DNA of 64,000 nt from Catenuloplanes indicus (GCF_030813715.1 NZ_JAUSUZ010000001.1:1116001-1180000), one strand, 5' to 3'. Positions 1-9,362 are shown, counted from the stretch's first letter. Program-made: numbers and translations. The notes: generated by a model from the letters alone, not told the origin.

Positions 1-3000
1 GCGATCGCCAGCGCGCACTCCGCGGTGATGCCCTTGCCGCCGCCGGTGACCAGCAGCACGTCGTCGCCGGTCAGTGGCGTCTCGGTGCGGGCCGGGCGCA
101 CCGGCATGGCGCGCAGCGTGGGCACCCGGCGCTGGCCGTCCGCGTCGTAGTGCGCCTCGGTGAAGCCGGTGGTCGCGGCGACCTCGCCGACGATCAGCCC
201 GATCGGGTCGGCGATGCCGGCCGGCACCCGGACGACGCTCACCCGCAGCTGCGGTGCCTCCAGGCGCAGCGTCTTGGCCAGGCCGGCCGCGCCGCGCCCG
301 TGCTCGACCAGCACGAACCGGGTGCCGGGTACGGCGGTCGCCGCGGCCTGCGCACCGTCCAGGGCCAGCCGGAGGTCGTCCTCGGCGCAGTCGGCGGGCA
401 GGCAGACCAGCACGCCGCCGCCGACGCCGGCGGTGCGCAGCGCGTCCCGCAGGCCGGTGGCGAACGGGTGCCCCGGCGGCGCGTGCAGCTGCCAGGGGCC
501 GTCCGGCTCGGCGGCGGGCCGGGCCGGCAGCGGTACCGGTTCGGCGTCGACGCGCCACGGCCGGGCCCAGGGGGCCGCGCCCGCGACCGCGGGCGTGCCG
601 GCCCGGTCGGAGTCCCGCGCGGTCCGGGAGATCTCGTCGAGCGCGGTCGCCAGCTCGGCGATGGTGGCGGTGGCGAAGTTCGTCGGCACGGCCGCGGCCG
701 GCAGGTCCAGCTCGGCGGCCACGCTGTTCACCACCTGGCCGACGGTGATCGAGCTCAGATGCAGGTCGTCGAGGAGCATGCTGCCCTCGTGGACCAGCTC
801 CACCGGCAGTTCGGCGCGGGCGGCGGCGAGCCGGCGCAACCGGTCGACCGTGCTCTCGCCGGAGTCGGCGGCGCCGGGCGCGGCGGCCGGTGCGGCCGGC
901 GTGCGCACCGGCCGGGGCGTGTCCCGCAGCCGCAGATCGGGGGCCTGCTCGCAAGGGCTGGTGAAGAACGTGAACTCGGCGCCGATCTGCAACGGGCGGA
1001 CCAGCCGGCCGTGGAACAGCGCCGGGTCGATCCCGGCGGCGCCGACCACCCAGGCGGCCGCGACCGTGCGCAGCAGCCCGGCCAGCGACTCGGAGTCGGT
1101 GTCGAGCGAGACCACCGGCACGTCGCAGACGGTCGCGGTGAGCGTGCCGAGCACCTGGCCGGGCCCGACCTCGACGAAGAGCGCGACGTCCGCGGCGGCC
1201 CGGGTGACCGCCTGGCTGAACCGGACCGGCTCGGTGATCTGCCGGCGCAGCAGCTCGGCGAGGTCGGCGTCCGGCTCCAGCGCGGCGCCGGTCACGGTGG
1301 ACTCGACCCGCCGCCCGACCGGCCCGAACACCTCGTCGGACAGCGCCTTGACGAACTCGTCCGCGGCCGGTGCGACCAGCGGCGAGTGGAACGCGTGCGA
1401 CACCCGCAGCGGCGTCGCGATCAGGCCGGCCTCCCGCGCCCGCCGGGCGGCCGCCTCGATCGCGTCGGTCTCGCCCGCGATCACGGTCTGGGCCGGTCCG
1501 TTGTAGGCCGCGATGACCAGCGGCAGGCCCTCGATCAGCGCGGCGGCGGTCTCCGGCGAGGCGTTCAGCCCGGCCATGGTGCCGGACGCGCTGTGCTCGG
1601 CCATCGTCCGGCCGCGGGTGGCGGCGACGCGCAGCACGGCTCGCTCGTCGAGCGCACCGGCCCAGTGCAGCGCGGAGATCTCGCCGAGACTGTGCCCGAC
1701 CGCGACCGCGGCCTCGATGCCGAGCGCGCCGAGCACGCGCAGCCCGGCCAGCGAGCCGGTGACGATGCGCGGCTGGGCGACCTCGGTGGCGACCGCGTCG
1801 GCCCCCTCGGGCAGCGCGGCATCGGCGTAGACCTCCTCGGCCTCACCGAACCGCCGCCGCAGCGCGCCGCCGCTCATGCCGCGGCCGGAGCCCTGCCCGG
1901 GGAACAGGAAACCGATCCGGGCCGGGCCGGCGACGGTGCCGAGCAGCATCGTGCCGTCCGGCGAGAGCACCGCGGCACGCCCGGCGGCGGCCTCGTCACG
2001 CAGCCGGCGCAACCGCTGTTCGGCGTCGTGCGGCGAACCGGCCAGCACGGCCGCGCGCACCGGCCGGTCGCGCAGTCCGGCGTGCAGCGTGGCGGCGAGG
2101 TCGGCGAGCTGCGCGTAGGCGATCGACGGCAGGAACTCGATCAGCCGGTCCAGCTGCGCGATCAGGTCGCCGGTGTCGGCCGCGTCGAGCAGCAGCAGCT
2201 CGGTGTCCTGCACCGAGGAGGCCAGCGCCCGGGTCCGGGTGTCCAGGCCGGACCGGCGGCGCGGGCGCGGGTTCTCCAGCACCACGTGCGTGTTGATGCC
2301 GCCGAAGCCCATCGCGGTGACCCCGGCCCGCACCGGCGCGCCGTCCGGCCAGGCCTCGGCCCGGCGCAGCACCCGCAGCGCCGGCGCGTCGCCGGTGAGC
2401 TGCTCGTTCGGGTCGACGCAGCCGACGCTGGGCGGCAGCACCTGGTGGTGCACCGCGAGCGCGGCCTTGATCAGGCCGGCCACCCCGGCCGCGGCCTTGG
2501 TGTGCCCGATCATGCCCTTGATCGAGCCGATCGCGGCCGGCACGCCGGTCGCACCGGCCCGGCGGCGGGCGGCCGACAGCGCGCCGAGCTCGGTGGCGTC
2601 GCCGACCTTGGTGCCGGTGCCGTGCCCCTCGAACAGCGAGATCGTCTCGATGCCGAAACCGGCCCGCTCGTACGCCCGGTCCAGCGCCAGCTGGTAACCG
2701 GCCGACTCCGGGCGGGTCATACCGCCCTTGCCGTCGGAGGAGATGCCCCAGCCGGCGATCGACGCGTAGACGCGGTGCCCGGCGCGCAGCGCGTCCCGCT
2801 CCCGCATCAGCACGACCATGCCGCAGCCCTCGCCCGGCCAGAAGCCGTTCGCGGCACGGTCGTAGACGCGCATCTCGCCGGAGGCCAGCGCGCCGGTCTT
2901 CGCGAAGCCGATTATCTCGAACGGGTCGATGGACAGGTCCACCCCGCCGGCCACGGCCACGTCGACGTCGCCGTCGATCAGCGCCTTGCCCGCGGTGGCC

Positions 3001-3653
3001 ACCGACAGCAGCGACGACGAGCAGGCGCCGTCCACGGTGTAGCCGCCGCCCTTGAGGTCGAAGTAATTGCAGATCCGGCCCGCGATGGTGTTCGACAGCG
3101 CGCCGGCCAGCGTGTCCTCGTCGATCGCCGGGAACGGGCCCTTGAACGTCGCCTCGAAGTCGTCGAGGAAGCCGCCGAGCTGGTCGTCGTCCCAGTTCTG
3201 CTCCTTGAGCGCGGCGGCGACCATCCGGCGTACGTACGGCCAGCGCAGCCGCAACTGGTTGGCCCGGGAGAACTCGCCGGTCAGGCTGTTGCCGACGACC
3301 ACGCCGGTACGCTCCCGGGGCAGCCCCTCACCCATCGGGAAGCCCGCGTCGGCCAGCGCCATCGCGGCCACGTCCAGCGCCAGCCAGTGGGTGAGATCGG
3401 TGGAGCGGAACGTGCTGCCGGCCACCTTGTAGGCGACCCGGTCGAACCGGTATCCCTCGATCACCGCGGCGTTGCGCGCGTAGAACTTGTCCGGCACGGC
3501 CGGGTCGGCGTCGTAGTAGTCGTCGAGGTTCATCCGCACGTCCGGCAGGCGGCGGAAGGCACGCCGGCCGGCCAGCGCGTTCTCCCACAGCTCCTGCGGC
3601 GACGTGGCGTCGGGGTAGCGGCAGGACATGCCCACCACGGCGATCCTGGTCAT
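1..3653 (-). CDS. pksE: Enediyne iterative type I polyketide synthase (PksE), 3' end outside window
   Basis: Makes the linear polyene precursor of an enediyne core by iterative condensation of malonyl units. The first ~1217 residues are visible. The N-terminal ketosynthase carries the enediyne-specific stretch RAFRRLPDVR, KVAGST and STDLTHWLALD, with the active Cys211 in VDGACSSS, EGHGTGT and IGHTKAAAG. An acyltransferase follows (GHSLGE, Ser655). A diverged ACP has DLHLSSITVGQ with candidate phosphopantetheine Ser967/968, close to where characterised enediyne PKSs such as CalE8 carry it. The start of a ketoreductase (VTGGGKGIT) lies at the window edge. DH and the C-terminal domain should lie to the left. 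The ATG is 7 bases after the stop of the DUF1702 gene, behind a GAGAGGA-type ribosome site, so the genes are probably one operon. Family assignment is very secure; the product is not determinable here. Confidence 0.96.
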   Translation of the reverse strand, partial: MTRIAVVGMSCRYPDATSPQELWENALAGRRAFRRLPDVRMNLDDYYDADPAVPDKFYARNAAVIEGYRFDRVAYKVAGSTFRSTDLTHWLALDVAAMALADAGFPMGEGLPRERTGVVVGNSLTGEFSRANQLRLRWPYVRRMVAAALKEQNWDDDQLGGFLDDFEATFKGPFPAIDEDTLAGALSNTIAGRICNYFDLKGGGYTVDGACSSSLLSVATAGKALIDGDVDVAVAGGVDLSIDPFEIIGFAKTGALASGEMRVYDRAANGFWPGEGCGMVVLMRERDALRAGHRVYASIAGWGISSDGKGGMTRPESAGYQLALDRAYERAGFGIETISLFEGHGTGTKVGDATELGALSAARRRAGATGVPAAIGSIKGMIGHTKAAAGVAGLIKAALAVHHQVLPPSVGCVDPNEQLTGDAPALRVLRRAEAWPDGAPVRAGVTAMGFGGINTHVVLENPRPRRRSGLDTRTRALASSVQDTELLLLDAADTGDLIAQLDRLIEFLPSIAYAQLADLAATLHAGLRDRPVRAAVLAGSPHDAEQRLRRLRDEAAAGRAAVLSPDGTMLLGTVAGPARIGFLFPGQGSGRGMSGGALRRRFGEAEEVYADAALPEGADAVATEVAQPRIVTGSLAGLRVLGALGIEAAVAVGHSLGEISALHWAGALDERAVLRVAATRGRTMAEHSASGTMAGLNASPETAAALIEGLPLVIAAYNGPAQTVIAGETDAIEAAARRAREAGLIATPLRVSHAFHSPLVAPAADEFVKALSDEVFGPVGRRVESTVTGAALEPDADLAELLRRQITEPVRFSQAVTRAAADVALFVEVGPGQVLGTLTATVCDVPVVSLDTDSESLAGLLRTVAAAWVVGAAGIDPALFHGRLVRPLQIGAEFTFFTSPCEQAPDLRLRDTPRPVRTPAAPAAAPGAADSGESTVDRLRRLAAARAELPVELVHEGSMLLDDLHLSSITVGQVVNSVAAELDLPAAAVPTNFATATIAELATALDEISRTARDSDRAGTPAVAGAAPWARPWRVDAEPVPLPARPAAEPDGPWQLHAPPGHPFATGLRDALRTAGVGGGVLVCLPADCAEDDLRLALDGAQAAATAVPGTRFVLVEHGRGAAGLAKTLRLEAPQLRVSVVRVPAGIADPIGLIVGEVAATTGFTEAHYDADGQRRVPTLRAMPVRPARTETPLTGDDVLLVTGGGKGITAECALAI

Positions 3654-3660
3654 GCCGTGC

Positions 3661-4671
3661 TCACCTGGTCCTCTCGCTGGATGCCGGCGGCGTGGCCGGG
3701 CTCGCGGTCGCGGAGTGCGTGTAGTGGGCGCGGATGCGCTGCCGCCACACCTCGTAGGCCGGCAGGTCACCGTCGGCCGGCAGGTCGAGTAGTGCGTCGT
3801 CGTTGACCGCCGCGGCCTCGGCCGGGGTCAGCCCGCACAGCGCCCGGGTGGCGACCTCGTTGTGCGGGACGACCAGCCCGGCCCGGACCCGGGCACCGGC
3901 CGCGAACGACGCGCCCTGGGCCAGCTCCGGCGCGTACGGCCCGGCGGCGTCGCGCAGCGCGTGCAGCTCGGCCGCGTCGGCGCCACCCGCGTAGCAGGCG
4001 GCGAGCCCGGCGCCGGCGTAGAGGTCGGCGCGGCGCGGCTCCGGGAAGCGCTGCACCATCGTGTTCAGCAGCGCGGCGTCGGTCCCGGCGACGAACCACA
4101 TCGCCCGGCCGATGCCCTGGTCGACGGCCCGCAGCACGTACCCGGACGGCCCGCCGCCGGGCCAGTCCAGGCGCTCCGGGCGGTAGCGGCCGTGCACGTA
4201 CCGGTCGGTGTGGAAGTAGGCCTGGTGGAAGCCCCAGCCGTCGAGGATCAGCCAGCGCAGCACCGGGTCGGTCGCGTACAGCGTGTGGCGGCGGAACGCC
4301 GGGATGCGGGCCATCGCCCAGCCCACGCCGACGTAGGCCATGTAGACGTGTGCGCCGGCCCGGCCGCCGAGGAACCGCTCGACGTGCCGGCCCCGCCCGA
4401 TCGACAGCGCGTCCCGCACGGCCAGCGCCATCGCCGCGCCCTCGTAGGCGAAGCCGCGGTAGGCCACGGACACCGTCTCCAGGCCGGCCTCGGCATCGGT
4501 GGGGACACGGGCCTCGGCCGCGTACGCGAAGCCGTCGAGGAACGAACGGCCGACGGTCTCCAGCCGCTCGCGCGCCTCCGGGCTCTTCACGTGGAATCCG
4601 CGTACGGCGACACTGGTCTCGGATACGTCCGGTGTCAGAATTCGGCGCCGCAGTGTAGCGACAATACTCAT
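3661..4671 (-). CDS. DUF1702 family protein, enediyne-associated (copy 1)
   Basis: 336 residues. Proteins of this family lie beside PksE in enediyne clusters and belong to the conserved unknowns of the enediyne cassette (I believe the UnbL group); their biochemical role is not settled. Recognisable features are RGF near residue 24, RGFAYEGAAMA in the first third, YVGVGWAMAR, a central DGWGFHQAYF, and AVDQGIGRAMWF, all shared with the next gene upstream. No signal peptide or convincing membrane segment is seen. The ATG follows a run of five G at 5 bases. The gene lies between the second DUF1702 gene (161-base gap) and pksE (7-base gap) on the same strand, which supports co-expression with the PKS. 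Confidence 0.9.
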   Translation of the reverse strand: MSIVATLRRRILTPDVSETSVAVRGFHVKSPEARERLETVGRSFLDGFAYAAEARVPTDAEAGLETVSVAYRGFAYEGAAMALAVRDALSIGRGRHVERFLGGRAGAHVYMAYVGVGWAMARIPAFRRHTLYATDPVLRWLILDGWGFHQAYFHTDRYVHGRYRPERLDWPGGGPSGYVLRAVDQGIGRAMWFVAGTDAALLNTMVQRFPEPRRADLYAGAGLAACYAGGADAAELHALRDAAGPYAPELAQGASFAAGARVRAGLVVPHNEVATRALCGLTPAEAAAVNDDALLDLPADGDLPAYEVWRQRIRAHYTHSATASPATPPASSERTR

Positions 4672-4832
4672 TCGAGCCCCCTGATAGGACGGTCGTCAAT
4701 CAGCGTCGCAATCGGCCCGGGAAAAGTCTTCTCCGTTCTTGCCGATATCAGCGGCAGCATTTCCGCCTGGCTTTTCGCCGGGCACGCCGAAGTGCCGTCC
4801 CGGCATTACCGGAACGGCTTCCGACCGTTTCG

Positions 4833-5831
4833 CTATCCGTGAATGTCCGAGGGTACGGAGTGGAAGCGCCGCCGGATCGCGGCACGCCAGATCTCGTACT
4901 CGGGCGGTCCGTCCGGCCCGGGAGCGCCCAGCGTGGTGGCCTCGTCGGCCAGCGCCACGGCCTCGGGTACGGTCAGGCCGGTGAGCGCGCCGACCGCGCC
5001 CGCGGTGTGCGCCGGCTCGTATCCGGAGAACGCCCGCGCCTTGGCCGCGAAGACCGCGCCCTGCGCGAGATGCGCGTGGTGCCGGCCCGCGTCCCGGCAC
5101 AGCGCGGCCAGCCGGTCCGGGTCGCACCCGCCGGCGAACGTGGCGGCCAGCCCGACCCCGCTCCACAGGTCGGCGCGGCGGGCCTCGGGGAACCGGCCGA
5201 CCGCGGCGGCCACGTCCGGCGCGACGCCGCCGTGGATGAACCACAGCGCCCGGCCGATACCTTGATCGATCGCGTGCGGGAAGTAGTCGGGCCGGCCCAG
5301 CCACGGGTACGGCCTCGGCCGCCGTTGTGCGGTGACCACGGTCGCGGTGTCGAAGTAGGCCCGGTCGAAGCCGTAGCCGTCGACCGCGAGCCAGCTCATC
5401 GTCGGGTAGTAGGGCGTGCCGGTCAGGTCGGGCAGCACCGTGCGCCACAGCGGGCGCGGCAGCCGGGCCATGGCGAAGCCGATGCCGATGTAGGTGAGGA
5501 ACGTGTGCGGCACGGCCGGTCCGCTCAGCAGGTCCCGGGCCCGGCGGCCGCGGCCGGCCGCCATCGCGTCCAGCACCGTGCAGGCCATCGTCGCGCCCTC
5601 GTAGGCGAAGCCGCGCATCTCCGGCTCGACCAGGTCCAGCCGCCGTTCCAGCTCCCACTGCTCGCGCGTGTCGATGCCCCACTCGAAGCCGCAGATCACC
5701 GCCTCCGGGATCGCCTCGAGCCGGCGGGTGGCCGCGGTCGGGGTCACCGGGAAACCGCGGGCGGCGAACGTGACCGACCGCAGGCTCGGGGTGAGCGCGA
5801 GCCGGCGCAGGGATCCGGCCGTGGTGGGCAT
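4833..5831 (-). CDS. DUF1702 family protein, enediyne-associated (copy 2)
   Basis: 332 residues and a diverged paralogue of the neighbouring gene: MRGFAYEGATMA, YIGIGFAMARLP, DGYGFDRAYF, AIDQGIGRALWF and GLAATFAGGCD align with the equivalent blocks in copy 1. Its start codon directly abuts the stop codon of the upstream decarboxylase-like gene, with GGAAGG a few bases before the ATG, so translation is probably coupled. Tandem DUF1702 copies suggest either a heteromeric complex or two related steps; this is inference. No catalytic residues can be named because the family is uncharacterised. Confidence 0.9.
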   Translation of the reverse strand: MPTTAGSLRRLALTPSLRSVTFAARGFPVTPTAATRRLEAIPEAVICGFEWGIDTREQWELERRLDLVEPEMRGFAYEGATMACTVLDAMAAGRGRRARDLLSGPAVPHTFLTYIGIGFAMARLPRPLWRTVLPDLTGTPYYPTMSWLAVDGYGFDRAYFDTATVVTAQRRPRPYPWLGRPDYFPHAIDQGIGRALWFIHGGVAPDVAAAVGRFPEARRADLWSGVGLAATFAGGCDPDRLAALCRDAGRHHAHLAQGAVFAAKARAFSGYEPAHTAGAVGALTGLTVPEAVALADEATTLGAPGPDGPPEYEIWRAAIRRRFHSVPSDIHG

Positions 5832-6902
5832 CTACTGTCCTTCCCGGACGTCGGAGAGGTTCCGCGCACCGATCAGCCGGGCCGCGGCGTAGGCGCCCCA
5901 GGCGGCCGCGTCGACGAGTGCCGCGTCGCCCGCGTGGTGCGCCCGGAACTCCGCGATCACGTCCGCGTCCACCTGATAGGAGGCGAGCGCGGTGAGCAGC
6001 ACCAGCCGGGCCGCCGCCCGGTCCGGCGCGGGCAGGCCGGCGGTCAGGTCCTCGCACCAGCGGGTGCTCAGGCCGGTCTCCTCGCCGTGCCAGTCGTGCA
6101 GGCGGTCGCGGACCAGGCCGCGCACCGCCGGGGAGAGCGCGCGGGCGCCCGCGGCCTCGAGGACCCGGGACGACCGGGCGACCGCCTCGGCCACGTACGG
6201 GCTGCCCAGCGCCCACCCGTCGGCCGGGACACCGGCCGCGGGCAGCAGCGGCAGCGCCCGGCCGGGCCGGCGGCCCTCGCGCAGCGTCGGGCGCAGTACC
6301 ACGCTGAGCCCGCGCTTGAGCCGGCGCCGCGCGTTCGCCCCGAGCCGGGGCGGCAGCAGGAAGTTGCTGAGGAAGACGTTGACCATGCGGCTCAGGTAGT
6401 GGAACGTCACCGCGACGCCGATCACCTCGGCCCGGCCGGGCCGGTCGAGCCAGCCGGGCAGCGCCTGCGCGGCGCCGGGCTCGTGCGCGGTGCGCGCCCA
6501 GACCGCGAGCTCGCGCAGCCGCGGGTCGGTCAGCTGATCCGGCCGGTCCCGCGCGACCGTCTCGGCGTGCTCCTCGCCGATCAGGTCGTAGAGCCCGACG
6601 GTGTGCATGTCCGCGCAGTACGGGCAGATGGTGGCCATCGACACCGCGGCCGCGACCGTCTCGCGCAGCGCGCGTCCGGTGCTGCCGTCGGCGATCAGCG
6701 TCTCGCGCATCAGCGTCCAGAACGCGGCCAGCACGTCCGGTGACGGCGAGTGCAGCGCGGCCGGTGGCACCACGATGCCCATCTCGTCGGCGACCTGGGC
6801 GTAGACCCGGCCCACCGGTCCGGTCCGCGTGTCGGCGGGCACCGGCGTGACGTACTTGACCTGTCGCTGCACCACGGATGATGCGACCCGGTTGGCGATC
6901 AA
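5832..6902 (-). CDS. Carboxymuconolactone decarboxylase/AhpD-like protein (copy 1)
   Basis: About 356 residues. A TTG start at 6902 is preferred because GGGGAGG lies 5 bases upstream and because the resulting N terminus (IANRVASS...VKYVTPVP) matches the start of the paralogue at 9375. The AhpD-type signature is clear: ETVAAAVSMATICPYCADMH, i.e. Glu, CxxC and His, which in AhpD-like enzymes form a thiol peroxidase or proton-relay site. The second half is unlike simple AhpD and contains LLTALASYQVD. It heads the minus-strand operon into the two DUF1702 genes and pksE. A redox, peroxidatic or isomerising role in enediyne maturation or self-protection is possible but unproven. Confidence 0.82.
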   Translation of the reverse strand: MIANRVASSVVQRQVKYVTPVPADTRTGPVGRVYAQVADEMGIVVPPAALHSPSPDVLAAFWTLMRETLIADGSTGRALRETVAAAVSMATICPYCADMHTVGLYDLIGEEHAETVARDRPDQLTDPRLRELAVWARTAHEPGAAQALPGWLDRPGRAEVIGVAVTFHYLSRMVNVFLSNFLLPPRLGANARRRLKRGLSVVLRPTLREGRRPGRALPLLPAAGVPADGWALGSPYVAEAVARSSRVLEAAGARALSPAVRGLVRDRLHDWHGEETGLSTRWCEDLTAGLPAPDRAAARLVLLTALASYQVDADVIAEFRAHHAGDAALVDAAAWGAYAAARLIGARNLSDVREGQ

Positions 6903-7118
6903 CGAGACCTCCCCATCGACGGACGTCGCACTGCCAAGTATTCGTCCCCTGACCGCCGGCACAACGCGTGACGGCGACAAGCGCACGAACGGAGAACCGC
7001 GCGGCCGCGCCCGGAATCGACCGCAAGCGGGAAGATGCGCGGCCCCGCCCGGCCTCGACACGATGACCGGCAAGGAGTGGCCGCCCCGGCCGTCCACGAA
7101 GAACCGGAGGCCCTATCC
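6903..7118. promoter_or_regulatory. Divergent promoter region between the two enediyne operons
   Basis: 216 bases separate the TTG start of the minus-strand operon (towards pksE) from the GTG start of the plus-strand DUF5987-GMC operon. Both sets of promoters must lie here or overlap the gene ends. I could not pick out reliable -10/-35 boxes or a palindromic operator by eye. Confidence 0.5.
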
Positions 7119-7682
7119 GTGCAACCCGACGTCATGGACGCGGCGTTGACGCTGACCATCGAGGCGTTCGCCGATACGATCATCCCTGGGGAGAAACGCT
7201 TTCCCGGCGACCGGGCCGTCGCCGGTGCCGCCGAGGGCGGGGGTGCGGTCGCGGCCGGTGCGCTGCGGCTGCTGACCGATCCGGCCGGTGGCATCGCGCC
7301 GGCGCTGGACTCCCTCGCGGTCGCGCTCAACGACCACGCCGCACGGTACGCCGAGGGGCGGGCGGTGCCGCTCGACGGTGACGTGCCGGCGTTCGTCGCG
7401 CTGCCGTTCGCGCACCGCACCGCGCTGGTCGAGGAGCTGACCGCGTGGGAGCACCCGGAACACGAGATGTGGGTCGGGCTGGCGTTGTTCAGCAACATGG
7501 CGTTCGACAGCGCCGCGCACCTGCACACCGAGGAGGCGTTCGCGACCGGGCACCCGGGCCTGCTGACGCTCGGCTACACGCCGCCGGACCCGGACGGGGT
7601 GTGGCGGTTCCCGCAGTTCACCTACGGCCGGCAGCTGGCCCCGCCGCACCCCGGCACCACCGTGACCGGGAGCCCGTCGTGA
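7119..7682 (+). CDS. DUF5987-like protein, likely small partner of the GMC oxidoreductase
   Basis: 187 residues from a GTG at 7119, chosen because GGAGG ends 8 bases upstream. Key stretches are LTIEAFADTIIPGEKR near the N terminus, LPFAHRTALVEELT, and WRFPQFTYGRQL at the C terminus. This resembles small subunits (gluconate-2-dehydrogenase subunit 3 style) that accompany GMC flavoproteins and the DUF5987 proteins I associate with enediyne clusters. The stop overlaps the next gene's GTG in a GTGA, so it is translationally coupled to the oxidoreductase and probably forms a complex with it. No signal peptide is seen. The family name rests on recall of pattern, not a search. Confidence 0.7.
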   Translation: MQPDVMDAALTLTIEAFADTIIPGEKRFPGDRAVAGAAEGGGAVAAGALRLLTDPAGGIAPALDSLAVALNDHAARYAEGRAVPLDGDVPAFVALPFAHRTALVEELTAWEHPEHEMWVGLALFSNMAFDSAAHLHTEEAFATGHPGLLTLGYTPPDPDGVWRFPQFTYGRQLAPPHPGTTVTGSPS

Positions 7683-9316
7683 CCGCGGCCGAGCGCACCG
7701 ACGTGCTGATCGTCGGCAGCGGCTTCGGCGGCGCGATCGCGGCGTACCACCTGGCGGCGGGCGGGGCGAAGGTGGTCGTGCTGGAGCGCGGGCCGTGGCT
7801 GGACAGCGACGAGTTCGACCACGACTTCAAGCTCGGCTCGTCGTACACCCGGATCTTCGACTTCGTCGTCGGCGACGGCATGAGCGTGCTCGGCGGCAAC
7901 TGCGTCGGCGGCGGCAGCGTGGTCTACTTCGCCACCATGCCGCGTGCGCCGGGCTTCGTCTTCGACCGGCACGGCTCCATCGGGCGGCGGATGTGGCCGG
8001 CCGCGATCAGCCGGGCCGCGCTGGATCCCTGGTACGACCGGGTCGAGGAATCGCTGCCGATCACGATGCAGACCTGGGACCGGGTGCCGTACGCCGGTGG
8101 CCTGTTCGGCGCGGCCTGCGCGCACGCCGGGCGCACCGCCAACCCGGCACCGGCCGCGATCGACGTCGACCGGTGCACGAACTGCAACTGGATGATGGCC
8201 GGCTGCAAGTTCGACGCGAAACGGTCGCTGCTGCTCAACTATCTGCCCGCGGCGCTCGCGCACGGCGCCGAGATCCGGCCGCTGCACGAGGTCCAGCGGC
8301 TGTCGCGCACCGACGACGGCGGCTACCGGGTGCACTACCGGGTCGTCGACGGCGAGGACTACCGGATCCTGCACGACGCCGGGACGATCGACGCCAAGCT
8401 GGTCGTGCTGGCCGCGGGCGCCGGGGCCACCCCGGTCATCCTGCAGCGGTCCGCGCCGGAGCTCGGCGCGATGCCGCACGCGGTCGGCCGGTACTTCTCC
8501 GGCAACGGCGAGCGGCTCAACACCGCGGTCTTCGACGACGACCGGGTACGCGAGGTGCTCGGCCTGGACCGCGGCGACGGCAGTGCCTACCGCGGCCACC
8601 AGATCGGGCGCGGCCCGACCGTGGCCAGCTGGGACCGGCTCGACTCGGCCCGGCCGGAGTACGAGCGGTACTCGCTGGAGCAGCTGTACTTCCCGCCCGG
8701 GCTCGGCACGATCCTGGCCCAGGCGCCGGACGCGGACCGGGCGGCCTGGTTCGGCGTGCGCAAGAAGGAGATGCTGCGCAGCTGGCCGTCCTGGATGACG
8801 ATCTTCACGATGTCCGAGGACGACAACGAGGGCGTGTTCGGGCCGCCGCCGGAGACCGGCAACGCGCACCGCGTCTCCCAGCAGATGCTCGGCAACGGGC
8901 CGCTGCGGTACCGGCCCACCGCGAACACGTGGCGCGGCTGGTCACTGGCCGACGCGGACGTCAAGGACATCCTGGAACGCGACGGCCTGGCCCGGGTCCG
9001 GCCGTGGACCAACGACTTGGTCGGCGCGTACACCGTGCACCCGCTGGCGTCCTGCCGGATCGGCGACGACCCGGCCACCTCCGCGCTCGACGACGGCCAC
9101 CAGCTGCGCGGGCACCCGGGCATCTTCGTCACCGACGGCTCCGCGGTGCCGGGCGCGCTGACCGTCAATCCGGCGCTGACCATCTCGGCGCTGGCCGAGC
9201 GCGCCATGCCCGGCATCGTCCGTGCCGCGCGGGACCGCGGCGTCACCGTCACCTACGGCGCCCCCACGCCCGAGGGCGCCACCTCCGCCCGGCGGGCGAT
9301 CGCCCGCACGGCCTGA
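7679..9316 (+). CDS. GMC-family FAD oxidoreductase
   Basis: 545 residues. The Rossmann FAD motif VGSGFGGAIAAYHL is at the N terminus, followed by LGGNCVGGGSVVY typical of cholesterol-oxidase-like GMC enzymes. The C-terminal catalytic pair is visible as His in YTVHPLASCRIG and Asn in TVNPALTIS, with IFVTDGSAVPG between them. A Cys cluster C166-x2-C169-x6-C176 (CTNCNWMMAGC) is noteworthy: some GMC relatives carry a metal or Fe-S-like Cys motif here. The enzyme should oxidise an alcohol or abstract hydride from a cluster intermediate, passing electrons to O2 or the coupled small partner. It overlaps the preceding gene by 4 bases. The substrate is unknown. Confidence 0.9.
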   Translation: MTAAERTDVLIVGSGFGGAIAAYHLAAGGAKVVVLERGPWLDSDEFDHDFKLGSSYTRIFDFVVGDGMSVLGGNCVGGGSVVYFATMPRAPGFVFDRHGSIGRRMWPAAISRAALDPWYDRVEESLPITMQTWDRVPYAGGLFGAACAHAGRTANPAPAAIDVDRCTNCNWMMAGCKFDAKRSLLLNYLPAALAHGAEIRPLHEVQRLSRTDDGGYRVHYRVVDGEDYRILHDAGTIDAKLVVLAAGAGATPVILQRSAPELGAMPHAVGRYFSGNGERLNTAVFDDDRVREVLGLDRGDGSAYRGHQIGRGPTVASWDRLDSARPEYERYSLEQLYFPPGLGTILAQAPDADRAAWFGVRKKEMLRSWPSWMTIFTMSEDDNEGVFGPPPETGNAHRVSQQMLGNGPLRYRPTANTWRGWSLADADVKDILERDGLARVRPWTNDLVGAYTVHPLASCRIGDDPATSALDDGHQLRGHPGIFVTDGSAVPGALTVNPALTISALAERAMPGIVRAARDRGVTVTYGAPTPEGATSARRAIARTA

Positions 9317-9321
9317 CCCGC

Positions 9322-9362
9322 CGGTCCCGGCCCCGGGGCCTCGCGCACCGGGGCCGGGACCG
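9322..9362 (+). terminator. Strong hairpin between GMC and decarboxylase-like genes
   Basis: Perfect 15-bp inverted repeat, arms 9322-9336 and 9348-9362 around an 11-base loop, starting 5 bases after the GMC stop. It ends just before the AAGGAG ribosome site of the next gene, so it may act as a partial terminator, an mRNA 3'-end stabiliser or a translational attenuator rather than a full operon end. There is no U tract, as is common in high-GC actinobacteria. Confidence 0.7.

Noticed and set aside
150-3806. Very long plus-strand ORF of 1218 codons
   Set aside because: It is antisense to the PKS gene, is full of Arg/Gly/Ala low complexity and has no recognisable domain. The minus-strand frame is a textbook enediyne KS-AT-ACP.
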